Below are positions 7,332-15,503 of a stretch of 64,000 nucleotides of DNA, one piece after another. Numbering within the stretch: the first letter of the stretch is position 1; every line of letters starts with the position of its first letter. The notes beneath the pieces were generated by a model. The model was given only the letters and a program-made list of their open reading frames with translations. It had not been told where the DNA came from and searched no databases. Both the position numbers and the translations under genes were made by a program. This DNA comes from QHVT01 sp036399015. Lineage in GTDB: Bacteria; Acidobacteriota; Thermoanaerobaculia; Gp7-AA8. The DNA lies in the NCBI GenBank assembly GCA_036399015.1, contig DASWNW010000080.1, positions 6,274 to 70,273 of the forward strand. Reading direction: 5' to 3'.

Positions 7332-8117
7332 TCAGCGCGAGGTCTTGATCGAGATCCCGCCGTTCGTCGTGCGCATGTGAAGCGGCGTGCCGCCGCCGTT
7401 GATCGTCCCGCGCAGCGAGTTCCTGCTGATCTTCGTCGTGGCCACCGGGAGGTCGCTGTCGATCGACCCGTTGGTCGTCCCGGCGTCGACGTCGACCGCC
7501 AGGGTCGAGGGCAGCTCGACTTCGATGCGGCCGTTGGTGGTCGAGAAGCGGAGCGGCTGTCCCTGGGAGACCTTGGTGAGCTCGGCGCTGATGCCGCCGT
7601 TCGTCGTCGAGGCCTCGAGGGAGCCGGCGCAGCGGGCGACTTCGATCCTGCCGTTCGTCGTCTCCAGCTCGTGCTTGCCGCTGACGTCGGTGACGTGGAT
7701 GGCGCCGTTGACGTTCTCGACGTCGAGGCTCATCGAGCGGGGGACCGTCAGCTCGTAGCGCACCTGCGCCTGGATGCGGTCGCCGGTGAACCAGTCGAAG
7801 ATGGAGCCGTTGTCGCCACCGCGCTTCGGATACTTCGTGGTGATGACCAGGCCGCCGTTCTGCGGCGTCATGTCGACGCGCAGCTCGCGGAGGGCCTCTT
7901 TGAGCCCGTCCCGGTTCGTCTCGACGCGCTTCCGGGCGATGACGCGGACGCGGGGCTGATCCCAGGCGGCGATGGTGATCGCGCCGTTGACGTTCTCGAG
8001 CGCGACGGTGGCGCCGGGGCGGACGTCGAAGGTGCGGTCGATCGTCTCGGTCAGCTCGGCCGCGGTCGCCGCGGTCGAGAGCAGGAGTGTCAGGGCAGCC
8101 AGAACCAGTTTGCGCAT
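7332..8117 (-). CDS. DUF4097-family exported beta-repeat protein
   Basis: A 261-residue protein with a signal peptide (MRKLVLAALTLLLSTAATAA). The rest is a right-handed beta-solenoid-like array marked by at least eight strand-turn units of the form x-T/V-N-G-x-I: ENVNGAI twice, ETTNGRI, STTNGGI, STTNGRI, GTTNGSI, GTINGGG, RTTNGGI. This is the DUF4097 (putative adhesin/beta-strand repeat) pattern. It has a normal Shine-Dalgarno (GGAGG, 6 nt before ATG), unlike its divergent neighbour. Function unknown; DUF4097 proteins often accompany membrane-stress or anti-sigma systems, none of which is visible here. Confidence 0.82.
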   Translation of the reverse strand: MRKLVLAALTLLLSTAATAAELTETIDRTFDVRPGATVALENVNGAITIAAWDQPRVRVIARKRVETNRDGLKEALRELRVDMTPQNGGLVITTKYPKRGGDNGSIFDWFTGDRIQAQVRYELTVPRSMSLDVENVNGAIHVTDVSGKHELETTNGRIEVARCAGSLEASTTNGGISAELTKVSQGQPLRFSTTNGRIEVELPSTLAVDVDAGTTNGSIDSDLPVATTKISRNSLRGTINGGGTPLHMRTTNGGISIKTSR

Positions 8118-8173
8118 CGAAGCCTCCGTGTGGAGAGGGATACGGAGGAACGGGTCCCGGGTTGCGTTGCGTC

Positions 8174-8179
8174 TAGAAT
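8174..8179 (+). promoter_or_regulatory. -10 element TAGAAT of a leaderless start (M28 peptidase)
   Basis: TAGAAT ends 9 nt before the ATG at 8189, which would place transcription start at or within a few bases of the start codon; no Shine-Dalgarno is present between them. Confidence 0.5.
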
Positions 8180-8188
8180 CGCGCGCAC

Positions 8189-10342
8189 ATGCGCCGCGCG
8201 CTGACCGTCCTGCTTCCGCTCGCCGTCGTGCTGGCGATCGTGCTGCTCCGCTCCGACGGCCCTCCGCCGAAGGGGACGGGCGCTCCGGAGAACGAGTTCT
8301 CCTCCGCGCGTGCGATGCAGGCGCTGCGGGGGCTGATCGTGGAGGGGGTGCCGCACCCGCTCGGCAGTGAGGCCAACGCGCGCGTCCGGGCACGCCTCGT
8401 GACGCGGTTCCGCGCGCTCGGCTACGAGACCACCGTGCAGCGCCGCTTCGCCTGCAATTCCGGCGCGGGCTGCGGCATGGTCGAGAACGTCTTCGCTCAT
8501 CCGCCCGGCGCGGCAAAGGGTCCGATCGTCATGGTCGCCGCGCATTACGACTCGGTGGCGGCCGGGCCGGGCGCGTCGGACGACGGCCAGGGAACGGCCA
8601 CGCTGCTCGAGGTTGCGCGCGCCGTGCGAAACGAGCGTTTCCGCAACCGGATCGCCTTCCTCGCCACCGACGGTGAAGAGGCGGGGCTCCTCGGCGCGGA
8701 GGCGTTCGTCGCCGATCCGGCGCTATCGGGCGAGGTCGCGGCGGCGATCAACGTCGACATGCGCGGGACGTACGGCGGGAGCAACATGTTCGAGACGAGC
8801 AGCGGCAACCGCTGGCTCGTCCGGCACGTGGCGAACGCGCTGGAGCGGCCGCAGGCCAGCTCGCTCTTCTATTCGATCTACCAGCTCCTGCCGAACGATA
8901 CGGACGCGACGGTGTTCAAGCGGGCGGAGATGGCGGCGGTGAACTTCGCGGCGCTGCAGGGGGTGAACTGGTACCACACCTCGCTCGACGACCTCGCGCA
9001 CGCCAGTCCGAAGACGCTGCAGCACCACGGCGACAACGCGCTGGCGACGCTGCGCGTGCTTGCGGACGCCGACCTCGACGCCCGCAGCGACACCGACGCC
9101 ACCTATTTCGACGTGCTCACGCTCTTCCTGGTCTGGTGGCCGCAGGAGTGGACGCTCTGGATGGCCATCGTGAGCCTCCTGGCGCTGCTGGTCGCCGCCC
9201 GGAAGACCGACGCGCGCGCGATCACGTTCGGCGTGCTGGCGGCGTTCACGGGGCTGCTCATCGCGCTCGTCGGCGGCGCCGCGATGGCGCAGCTCGTCCG
9301 GATCAACAAGGGGGACCTGAACTTCATCGCCCGCCCGCTCGCCACCGTGGCGGCGATGTGGCTGACCGGCTTTGCCGCGGCGATCTTCGGAGCCGCGATC
9401 TTCAACCGGCGCAACGATCCGCGGGCGCTGCTATACGGGATCGCGATCGTCTGGCACGCCATCGGGGTCGCGCTGACGATCGTCCTGCCGGGAGCCGCGT
9501 ACATGTTCATCGTGCCGGCGATGACGATCGCGATCCTGGCCTGGACGCACCTGTCGGAGACGGCCATCGCCACGATCGCCGCCACCGTCGCGGCAATCCT
9601 CTTCTTCCCGCTCGGCGTGATGGCCTACGAGGCGCTCGGATTACGGCTGGTGACGGTCGTCGCGGTGGTCATCGGCGCCTTCGCCACGCTCCCCTCGCCG
9701 CTCTTCGCGCGGCTGAAATACGGCCTCGCGACCGCGGTGCTGGCGATCGTCTGCGGGCTCGTGGCGGCCGCGCAGCCGGCGTACACGAAGGAGAAGCCGC
9801 GCTTCATGCCGCTCACGTACGTCGACGATGCGCGGGCGAAAGAGCCGCTGTGGAGCACCTGGACGCTCACCGATCCGCTACGCGACGTCGCGAAGTTCGC
9901 CCCGGCGGACGCGGCGCTCGCCCCCTGGAACCGGGGGACGATGTACACCGCTCCGGCGCCGCGCATGGAGCTGCCGCGGGTGGTGATGACGGCGGAGCGG
10001 CGGGGCAACATCGTCACGTTCCGGGTGCGGTCGCCGCGCGGTGCGGACCGGCTGGTGCTGCTCGTGCGCGGCGCCACGGTGCGTCGCGTCAACGGCCTCG
10101 TGCCTCCCCCCGGACGGCACCGGTTCCGGGACATGCGCGGCTGGGCGATCGCGACCGCGGCCGGCGTCGACGAGATGGTCGTGGAGGTCGCGGCGTCGAG
10201 AAAGGTCGACGCGGCGGCGAGCGACATCTCGTTCGCCTTCCCTCCCGCCGGCGCGCCGCTGCTGAAGGCGCGCGACGCCTCGCTCGGCGTGCCGATCCAG
10301 GACGGCGACACGACCGTCACGCGCGTCTGGGGCAAGTGGTAG
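8189..10342 (+). CDS. M28-family zinc aminopeptidase with multi-spanning membrane C-terminus
   Basis: 717 residues. One N-terminal transmembrane anchor (residues ~5-20) is followed by an M28 peptidase domain (~35-290) with all expected zinc ligands: H119 in VAAHYDS, D131 in GASDDGQGT, the E163-E164 pair in TDGEEAGLLGAEAF, Asp in INVDMRG and His in NWYHTSLDD. From ~315 to 530 come about eight hydrophobic helices, then a ~190-residue soluble tail. This order resembles ERMP1/Fxna-type endoplasmic-reticulum metallopeptidases and their bacterial relatives, in which the catalytic domain is extracytoplasmic. Divergent from the DUF4097 gene and apparently leaderless. Substrate unknown. Confidence 0.9.
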   Translation: MRRALTVLLPLAVVLAIVLLRSDGPPPKGTGAPENEFSSARAMQALRGLIVEGVPHPLGSEANARVRARLVTRFRALGYETTVQRRFACNSGAGCGMVENVFAHPPGAAKGPIVMVAAHYDSVAAGPGASDDGQGTATLLEVARAVRNERFRNRIAFLATDGEEAGLLGAEAFVADPALSGEVAAAINVDMRGTYGGSNMFETSSGNRWLVRHVANALERPQASSLFYSIYQLLPNDTDATVFKRAEMAAVNFAALQGVNWYHTSLDDLAHASPKTLQHHGDNALATLRVLADADLDARSDTDATYFDVLTLFLVWWPQEWTLWMAIVSLLALLVAARKTDARAITFGVLAAFTGLLIALVGGAAMAQLVRINKGDLNFIARPLATVAAMWLTGFAAAIFGAAIFNRRNDPRALLYGIAIVWHAIGVALTIVLPGAAYMFIVPAMTIAILAWTHLSETAIATIAATVAAILFFPLGVMAYEALGLRLVTVVAVVIGAFATLPSPLFARLKYGLATAVLAIVCGLVAAAQPAYTKEKPRFMPLTYVDDARAKEPLWSTWTLTDPLRDVAKFAPADAALAPWNRGTMYTAPAPRMELPRVVMTAERRGNIVTFRVRSPRGADRLVLLVRGATVRRVNGLVPPPGRHRFRDMRGWAIATAAGVDEMVVEVAASRKVDAAASDISFAFPPAGAPLLKARDASLGVPIQDGDTTVTRVWGKW

Positions 10343-10346
10343 AAAC

Positions 10347-10375
10347 AAAAACGCCCGCGTTGCCGCGGGCGTTTC
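10347..10375. terminator. Bidirectional rho-independent terminator
   Basis: A perfect stem AACGCCCGCG / CGCGGGCGTT with a 4-nt loop, flanked by A-rich sequence on the left and T-rich on the right. It ends the M28 gene on the + strand and the alpha ribosomal operon (rplQ) on the - strand. Confidence 0.88.
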
Positions 10376-10387
10376 TTGGAGTCTTGT

Positions 10388-10936
10388 TTACTCTTCCTTC
10401 TTCTTGCGCGTGCGCTTCGGCTTGTCGTCGCCGGCGTCGCCCGCGTCGGCCTTCGGCGCGGCCTTGCGTCCGCGCTTCGGCGTGTCGTCGGCAGCCGGCT
10501 CCGCGGCGGGAGCGGCAGCCTTCTTCTTGCTGCCACCCTTCGCGGGCGCGGCCGGAGCGGCGGTCGCCGACTCTTCGGCGGTGCGCTCGACCAGCTCGAG
10601 AATCGCCATCTCCGCGGCGTCGCCGCGGCGCGCACCGAGCTTCATGATGCGCGTGTAGCCGCCGGGACGGGTGGAGAAGCGCGGCCCGAGGGTGTCGAAG
10701 AGCTTGGCTACCAGCGCGTCGTCCGGCACCTGCTTCGCGGCCTGACGGCGGGCGTGCACGCTGTCGTTCTTCGCCAGCGTGATCAGCTTCTCGGCGAGGG
10801 GGCGAAGCTCCTTCGCTTTCGGCAGGGTCGTGATGATGCGCTCGCTCTCGATGAGCGACGCGAGCTGGTTGCGGAACATCGCGTTGCGATGGCTCGACGT
10901 CCGTCCCAGCTTGCGGTTTGCCATTCCATGTCTCAT
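10388..10936 (-). CDS. rplQ: 50S ribosomal protein L17 with long C-terminal extension
   Basis: Residues 1-120 are a standard L17 (MRHGMANRKLGRTSSHRNAM, then FSTRPGGYTRIMKLGARRGD). The family is usually ~115-130 residues, but this protein has 182: residues ~121-182 are a low-complexity Ala/Lys/Pro/Asp tail (KGGSKKKAAAP, KPKRTRKKKEE) likely to be disordered and rRNA-binding. It is the last gene of the alpha operon, 18 bp after rpoA and just before the shared terminator. Confidence 0.97.
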   Translation of the reverse strand: MRHGMANRKLGRTSSHRNAMFRNQLASLIESERIITTLPKAKELRPLAEKLITLAKNDSVHARRQAAKQVPDDALVAKLFDTLGPRFSTRPGGYTRIMKLGARRGDAAEMAILELVERTAEESATAAPAAPAKGGSKKKAAAPAAEPAADDTPKRGRKAAPKADAGDAGDDKPKRTRKKKEE

Positions 10937-10953
10937 GAGCTCACCCCTTTCAA

Positions 10954-11943
10954 CTACTCGCGCATGTCGGCGCGCGCGCCGGCACCCATGCGGGTCATGC
11001 CGAACTGCAGGCCGAGGCTCTGGAGGACGTCTTTGATCTCGTCGAGCGACTTACGGCCGAAGTTCTTGGTCGACAGCATTTCGCGCTCGGTGCGCTGCAC
11101 GAGGTCGCCGAGGGTGCGGATGTTGGCGTTCTTGAGGCAGTTCGCGGAGCGGACCGACAGGTCGAGCTCCTCGATCGGCTTGGCGAGCATCTCGGCCATG
11201 CGCGGATCGACCTCGGGGGCGGCCGCTTCCTCGCGCTCCTCGATGCGGGTCTCGAACGCGCTGAAGATGCGAAGGTGGTCGGCGAGCAGCTCGGACGCGA
11301 GGCTGATGGCCTCCTGCGGCGAGACGGCACCGTTGGTCCACACCTCGAGGATCAGCTTGTCGTAGTCGGTCATCTGGCCGACGCGCGCGCCTTCCACGTG
11401 ATAGTTCACGCGGCGGACCGGCGAGTGGATCGAGTCGACCGGGATGTAGCCGAGCGGCAGATCGGTGTCGGCGTTCCGGTCGGCGACGACGTAGCCGCGG
11501 CCCTTCTTGAGACGGGCCTCCAGCTTCAGCGAGCCTTCCTTGGAAAGGGTGGCGATGTGCGCGGTCGGGTCGAGGATCTCGATGTCCGGATCGGACTCGA
11601 AATCGGAGGCGGTGACGACGCCCGGGCCCTTCTTCTCGAGGTAGAGGGTCTTGGGGCCGGAGCCGTGGAGCTTGAACGGGACCTGCTTGAGGTTGAGGAC
11701 GACGTCGGTCATGTCCTCGACGACACCCTGCAGCGACGAGAACTCGTGCAGAACGCCCTCGACGCGGACGGCGGTGATGGCCGCCCCCTCGATCGAGGAG
11801 AGCAGGACGCGCCGCAGCGCATTACCGATCGTCGTACCGAAGCCGCGCTCGAAGGGCTGGGCGACGAAACGCCCGTAGTTCGGGGTGAGGGTTTCGGGAT
11901 CGTAATCGAGCTTCTTGGGTTTCTGGAAATCTGACCACATCAT
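10954..11943 (-). CDS. rpoA: DNA-directed RNA polymerase alpha subunit
   Basis: 329 residues: N-terminal assembly domain with ERGFGTTIGNALRRVLLSS, then an acidic/Ala linker (~235-250) and the alpha-CTD (~255-320) with LSVRSANCLKNANIRTLGDL and NFGRKSLDEI, the surfaces that bind UP elements and activators. Length matches the family. It starts with consecutive ATGs; either could be used. It sits between rpsD and rplQ in the canonical alpha-operon order. Confidence 0.98.
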   Translation of the reverse strand: MMWSDFQKPKKLDYDPETLTPNYGRFVAQPFERGFGTTIGNALRRVLLSSIEGAAITAVRVEGVLHEFSSLQGVVEDMTDVVLNLKQVPFKLHGSGPKTLYLEKKGPGVVTASDFESDPDIEILDPTAHIATLSKEGSLKLEARLKKGRGYVVADRNADTDLPLGYIPVDSIHSPVRRVNYHVEGARVGQMTDYDKLILEVWTNGAVSPQEAISLASELLADHLRIFSAFETRIEEREEAAAPEVDPRMAEMLAKPIEELDLSVRSANCLKNANIRTLGDLVQRTEREMLSTKNFGRKSLDEIKDVLQSLGLQFGMTRMGAGARADMRE

Positions 11944-12016
11944 GTGAGCGGCCTCCTCGCGTCAAAGAGGGAGAGCAGGCAGGCGGGATCGGGCGCCTGC
12001 CCTCCATCCAAAAGAT

Positions 12017-12643
12017 TTACTTCGAGTAGAGTTCGACGATGAGCTGTTCCTGGATCGGGAGGCGGATGTCTTCGCGCTTCGGAAGATCCGTCACCGTGCC
12101 GCGGAACTGGTCCGGCTCGAGCTGGAGCCACTGCGGAACGCCGCGGCCCGCGGCCGTTTCGACGGCCTGGCGGATCTGCTCGTTCTTGCGGCTCTTCTCG
12201 CGAACCTGAATGACATCGCCTTTGCGGAGCTGGTACGAGGGGATGTTGATCTTTTTGCCGTTCACTTCGACGTGGCCGTGGCGAACGAGCTGGCGCGCCT
12301 GGGGGCGCGAAGCGGCAAAGCCGAGGGAGTAGACCACGTTGTCGAGCCGGAGCTCGAGCTGGCGGAGAAGGTTCTCACCGGTGACGCCGGTCTTGCTGGC
12401 GGCGCGCTGGAAGTAGAGCCGGAACTGGCTCTCCAGCAGGCCGTAAATGCGCTTGACCTTCTGCTTCTCGCGAAGCTGGAGGCCGTACCCGAGGACCTTG
12501 GAGCGGCGGCGGCCATGCTGGCCGGGCGCGTAGTTGCGGCGCTCGATGGAGCACTTGTCCTTGAAACAGCGGTCGCCTTTGAGAAAGAGCTTCATTCCCT
12601 CGCGCCGGCAGAGCCGGCAGACGGGGTCGGTGTAACGAGCCAC
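12017..12643 (-). CDS. rpsD: 30S ribosomal protein S4 (zinc-containing form)
   Basis: 208 residues, the usual length. The N-terminus keeps the four-cysteine zinc site (C9, C12, C26, C31) of the C+ type of S4; the S4 RNA-binding domain carries LRQLELRLDNVVYSLGFA and ARQLVRHGHVEVNGKKINIP. A 127-bp spacer with two strong hairpins separates it from rpsK upstream. S4 is the autoregulator of the alpha operon in E. coli. Confidence 0.98.
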   Translation of the reverse strand: MARYTDPVCRLCRREGMKLFLKGDRCFKDKCSIERRNYAPGQHGRRRSKVLGYGLQLREKQKVKRIYGLLESQFRLYFQRAASKTGVTGENLLRQLELRLDNVVYSLGFAASRPQARQLVRHGHVEVNGKKINIPSYQLRKGDVIQVREKSRKNEQIRQAVETAAGRGVPQWLQLEPDQFRGTVTDLPKREDIRLPIQEQLIVELYSK

Positions 12644-12689
12644 TAAGACCTCCTGATGTTCGCACCCGCGCCACCATGGCGCGTTGCGT

Positions 12690-12746
12690 GTACGGCGGCT
12701 GCTGCTCGCCGTACTCCGTGCTGCGGCCGGCGCGACTCGCGCCGGC
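12690..12746 (-). promoter_or_regulatory. Two consecutive hairpins in the rpsK-rpsD spacer
   Basis: GTACGGCG/CGCCGTAC (12690-12714) and GCCGGCGCGA/TCGCGCCGGC with a 1-nt centre (12726-12746). The stems lie 47-127 bp upstream of the rpsD start in the transcript. They could be an attenuator, an RNA processing site or an S4-binding leader; there is no T-run, so a simple terminator is unlikely. Confidence 0.4.
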
Positions 12747-12770
12747 GAAACTGAGCGAATGTGAGAACGG

Positions 12771-13184
12771 TCAGACGCGGCGGCGCTTCGGGGGCCGGCA
12801 GCCGTTGTGCGGGATCGGGGTGACGTCCTTGATCGACTTGATGTCGAGGCCGCTCGCCGCGAGCGCGCGGATGGCCGACTCGCGGCCGGCGCCCGGGCCC
12901 TTGACCTTCACGTCGACCGAGCGGATGCCATGCTCCTGCGCGAGCTGGGCCGCGTTCTGGGCGGCAACCTGCGCGGCGAACGGGGTGCCCTTGCGGGAGC
13001 CCTTGAAGCCGATGCGGCCGGCGCTCGACCACGACAGGATGTTGCCGGTCGGATCGGTGATCGCCACGATGGTGTTGTTGAACGTCGCCGCGATCGACGC
13101 GACGCCGTGCGGAACGTTCTTCCGCTCCTTACGCTTGGTGCCGGCGCGACGAGCGCCCGCCTTCGGTCCACGTGCAGTTGCCAT
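12771..13184 (-). CDS. rpsK: 30S ribosomal protein S11
   Basis: 137 residues with the S11 hallmarks VAHIAATFNNTIV-like GVASIAATFNNTIVAITDP, GFKGSRKGTPFAAQVAAQ and the C-terminal IPHNGCRPPKRRRV. A basic Lys/Arg/Ala-rich N-terminal tail (~15 residues) is slightly longer than in E. coli. Part of the platform of the 30S subunit; follows rpsM in the alpha operon across a repeat array. Confidence 0.98.
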   Translation of the reverse strand: MATARGPKAGARRAGTKRKERKNVPHGVASIAATFNNTIVAITDPTGNILSWSSAGRIGFKGSRKGTPFAAQVAAQNAAQLAQEHGIRSVDVKVKGPGAGRESAIRALAASGLDIKSIKDVTPIPHNGCRPPKRRRV

Positions 13185-13197
13185 TGATTCGTTCCTC

Positions 13198-13264
13198 GTT
13201 GCCGGTTGCCGGTCGCCAGTCGCCGCCGTGCTTTGCGGGCAACGGGCAACTGGTCACTAGCAAC
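13198..13264. repeat. Palindromic array of GTTGCC/GTTGCTA-type tandem units at the rpsM stop
   Basis: The right arm on the + strand reads GGGCAACGGGCAACTGGTCA and runs into the rpsM stop codon; the left arm has GTTGCCGGTTGCCGGTCGCC. The arms are near-complements with a GTGCTTTGC centre. The rpsM stop TAG forms part of the first repeat unit (TAGTTGC in the coding sense). Confidence 0.75.
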
Positions 13265-13647
13265 TATTTCTTCGTAGCTTTCTTCTTGCCGGCGACCGCA
13301 CCCTTGCGCGGTCCCTTGCGCGTGCGCGCGTTGGTGTGGGTGCGCTGGCCGCGGACCGGGAGGCCGCGACGGTGGCGCATGCCACGGTAGCAGTTGATCT
13401 CCATCAGCCGCTTGATGTCGAGACCGACGTCCTTGCGCAGATCGCCCTCGACCTTACCTTCGTCGGTGATGATCTGGCGGATCTTGCGCACATCGTCTTC
13501 GCTGAGATCCTTGACGCGAATGTTCCTGTCGACGCCAGCCTGCTCGAGGATGTTGCTCGAACGGGTACGTCCAATGCCGAAGATGTACGTCAGGCCGACT
13601 TCGACCCGCTTGTTCAGTGGAAGATCCACACCCGCGATACGTGCCAT
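13264..13647 (-). CDS. rpsM: 30S ribosomal protein S13
   Basis: 127 residues: MARIAGVDLPLNKRVEVGLTYIFGIGRTRS at the N-terminus (helix-two-turn-helix), and the usual basic tail GLPVRGQRTHTNARTRKGPRKG that contacts P-site tRNA. Normal length. It follows rpmJ closely; its TAG stop is fused to the repeat array at 13198-13264. Confidence 0.98.
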   Translation of the reverse strand: MARIAGVDLPLNKRVEVGLTYIFGIGRTRSSNILEQAGVDRNIRVKDLSEDDVRKIRQIITDEGKVEGDLRKDVGLDIKRLMEINCYRGMRHRRGLPVRGQRTHTNARTRKGPRKGAVAGKKKATKK

Positions 13648-13664
13648 TTGACCTTAGCTCCTGA

Positions 13665-13778
13665 TTAGCCCTGACGCTGCTTGTGCTTCGGATTCTCACA
13701 GATGATCCGAATCACGCCCTGACGCCGGACGACCTTGCATTTCGTGCAGATACGCTTGACTGAAGAACGGACTTTCAT
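13665..13778 (-). CDS. rpmJ: 50S ribosomal protein L36 (zinc form)
   Basis: 37 residues starting MKVRSSVKRICTKCKVVRR and ending CENPKHKQRQG. The zinc ligands C11, C14, C27 and H32 are all present, so this is the zinc-binding C+ paralog. It lies between infA and rpsM, the usual place. Confidence 0.97.
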   Translation of the reverse strand: MKVRSSVKRICTKCKVVRRQGVIRIICENPKHKQRQG

Positions 13779-13790
13779 TTTCTTAGAACC

Positions 13791-14009
13791 CTACTTGTAC
13801 CGATAGGTAATGCGCCCGCGCGTCAGATCGTACGGCGAGAGCTCGACCAGCACCTTGTCGCCGGGCAGAATGCGGATGAAGTGCTTTCTCATCTTGCCGG
13901 AGATGTGAGCCAGCACCTTGTGCTTGTTCTCCAGCTCGACCTGGAACATCGCGTTCGGCAACGTCTCCAGGACCGTTCCTGTCACCTCAATCGCTTCTTC
14001 CTTCGACAT
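13791..14009 (-). CDS. infA: Translation initiation factor IF-1
   Basis: 72 residues, the family length: MSKEEAIEVTGTVLETLPNA, FQVELENKHKVLAHISGKMR and VELSPYDLTRGRITYR, a single OB-fold that occupies the A site during initiation. It lies between map and rpmJ, the order found in many bacteria. Confidence 0.98.
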   Translation of the reverse strand: MSKEEAIEVTGTVLETLPNAMFQVELENKHKVLAHISGKMRKHFIRILPGDKVLVELSPYDLTRGRITYRYK

Positions 14010-14026
14010 ACCTTCCTTTTCGTTCC

Positions 14027-14839
14027 TTACTTACCCAGGACCCACGGTCCGTTGGCGGTGACGGCCACCGAATTCTCGAAATGCGCCGCCAATCCCCCGT
14101 CGACGGTCCGCGCCGTCCAACCGTCGGCGTCGGTCCGCACGTCCTGGATCACGCCGTTCGCCCCCGCCCGCTCGATGCGCGACTTCAGCTTCGGCCCGAT
14201 CTCGCACAGCATCGGCTCGATCGCCAGGACCATCCCTTCACGCAGCTCCAGACCGCGGCCTCGGCGGCCGTAGTTGTAGACCTGCGGCTCCTCGTGCATC
14301 CTCCGGCCGATCCCGTGACCGACGAAGGTGCGGATGACGTGGAACCCGCGCGACTCGGCGTGCTCCTGCACGGCCGCGCCGATGTCTCCCAGGTGGCGCC
14401 CCGGCCGCATCTCCTCGATGGCGAGCTCCAGGCACTCCCGGGTGGTGTCCATCAGCTCCGTGGCACGAGGGGAGACCTTGCCGACCGGCACGGTGATCGC
14501 CGCGTCGCCGACGAAGCCTTCGAAGATCGCGCCGAAATCGAGGCCGATCATGTCGCCTTCCGCCAGCTTGGCGCGGTTCGGGATGCCGTGCACGATCACG
14601 TCGTTGACCGACGAGCAGACCACCGCCGGGTAGGGCGGCAGGCCGTTCGGAGCGTAGCCTTTGAAGGGCGACTTCGCGCCGCGCTTCGCCAGCTCCTCCT
14701 CGGCCATCGCGTTCATCTGAGCGGTGGTCGCGCCAGGCTTGACCATCGCTCTCATGAGCTCGAGGATCTCCACGACGATCCGGTTGACCCGGTCCATCGT
14801 CGCGATCTCGTCGCGATTCTTCAGTGTCGGCCCCTTCAT
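14027..14839 (-). CDS. map: Type I methionine aminopeptidase
   Basis: 270 residues from the ATG at 14839 (a TTG at 14851 in frame would sit too close to the GAGGAGAG ribosome site). The five dinuclear-metal ligands are visible: two Asp in GLDFGAIFEGFVGDAA, His in TFVGHGIGRRMHEEP, Glu in LAIEPM and Glu in AAHFENSVAV. Removes N-terminal Met from nascent proteins. It follows adk by about 20 bp, a common arrangement in the spc operon. Confidence 0.95.
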   Translation of the reverse strand: MKGPTLKNRDEIATMDRVNRIVVEILELMRAMVKPGATTAQMNAMAEEELAKRGAKSPFKGYAPNGLPPYPAVVCSSVNDVIVHGIPNRAKLAEGDMIGLDFGAIFEGFVGDAAITVPVGKVSPRATELMDTTRECLELAIEEMRPGRHLGDIGAAVQEHAESRGFHVIRTFVGHGIGRRMHEEPQVYNYGRRGRGLELREGMVLAIEPMLCEIGPKLKSRIERAGANGVIQDVRTDADGWTARTVDGGLAAHFENSVAVTANGPWVLGK

Positions 14840-14860
14840 GCGATCGAGCAAACTCTCCTC

Positions 14861-15499
14861 TTACGCCAGGGACTTCTCAATCCGTTCAAAGACCTCGTCG
14901 ACAGGACCGATCCCGTCGACCTCGCGAAGAATGTTCTTCGACTTGTAGTACGCCGCCACCGGCATCGTCTGCCGGTGGAATGATTCCAAACGCTTACGCA
15001 CGGCCTCCTCGGTATCGTCGGCACGTGCGATGACCGCTCCTTTGCACCGATCGCAGACGCTGTCGGTCGCCGGAGGGTTGTTCTCGAGATGGTAGATCGC
15101 CCCGCACTGCGCACACGTCCGTCGCAGCGTGATGCGGCGAACGATGGCGTCGTCAGGGACGAGCAGTTGAAGAACCCGGAGCGGATCTGTGCCATTCCCG
15201 ACAATATTGTCGAGCTTCTCGGCCTGCACGATCGTCCGGGGGAACCCGTCGAGGATGAAGCCGTTTTCCGCGTCCGGCTTGGCCAGCCGCTCGTTGATGA
15301 TCCCGATCATCAGGTCGTCCGAGACCAGCCCGCCGGAGGCCATGATCGGCGCCGCCTGCCGGCCGAGCTCGGTCCCGTCCGTCACCGCCTCACGGAGCAT
15401 GTCGCCCGTGGAGATGTGGGGGATGGCGAAGCGGCTCGCGAGCCGCTTCGCCTGGGTGCCCTTGCCGCTTCCGGGCGGCCCGATGAAGATGATCTTCAA
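14861..15499 (-). CDS. adk: Adenylate kinase (zinc-lid type)
   Basis: 212 residues: P-loop GPPGSGKGT at 7-15, AMP-binding STGDMLREAV, FILDGFPRT, and a long LID with four cysteines (C129, C132, C149, C152) in CAQCGAIYHLENN and SVCDRCKGA that bind structural zinc, as in Gram-positive and many thermophilic enzymes. It is 4 bp downstream of secY. Confidence 0.97.
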   Translation of the reverse strand: MKIIFIGPPGSGKGTQAKRLASRFAIPHISTGDMLREAVTDGTELGRQAAPIMASGGLVSDDLMIGIINERLAKPDAENGFILDGFPRTIVQAEKLDNIVGNGTDPLRVLQLLVPDDAIVRRITLRRTCAQCGAIYHLENNPPATDSVCDRCKGAVIARADDTEEAVRKRLESFHRQTMPVAAYYKSKNILREVDGIGPVDEVFERIEKSLA

Positions 15500-15503
15500 G
15501 CGA

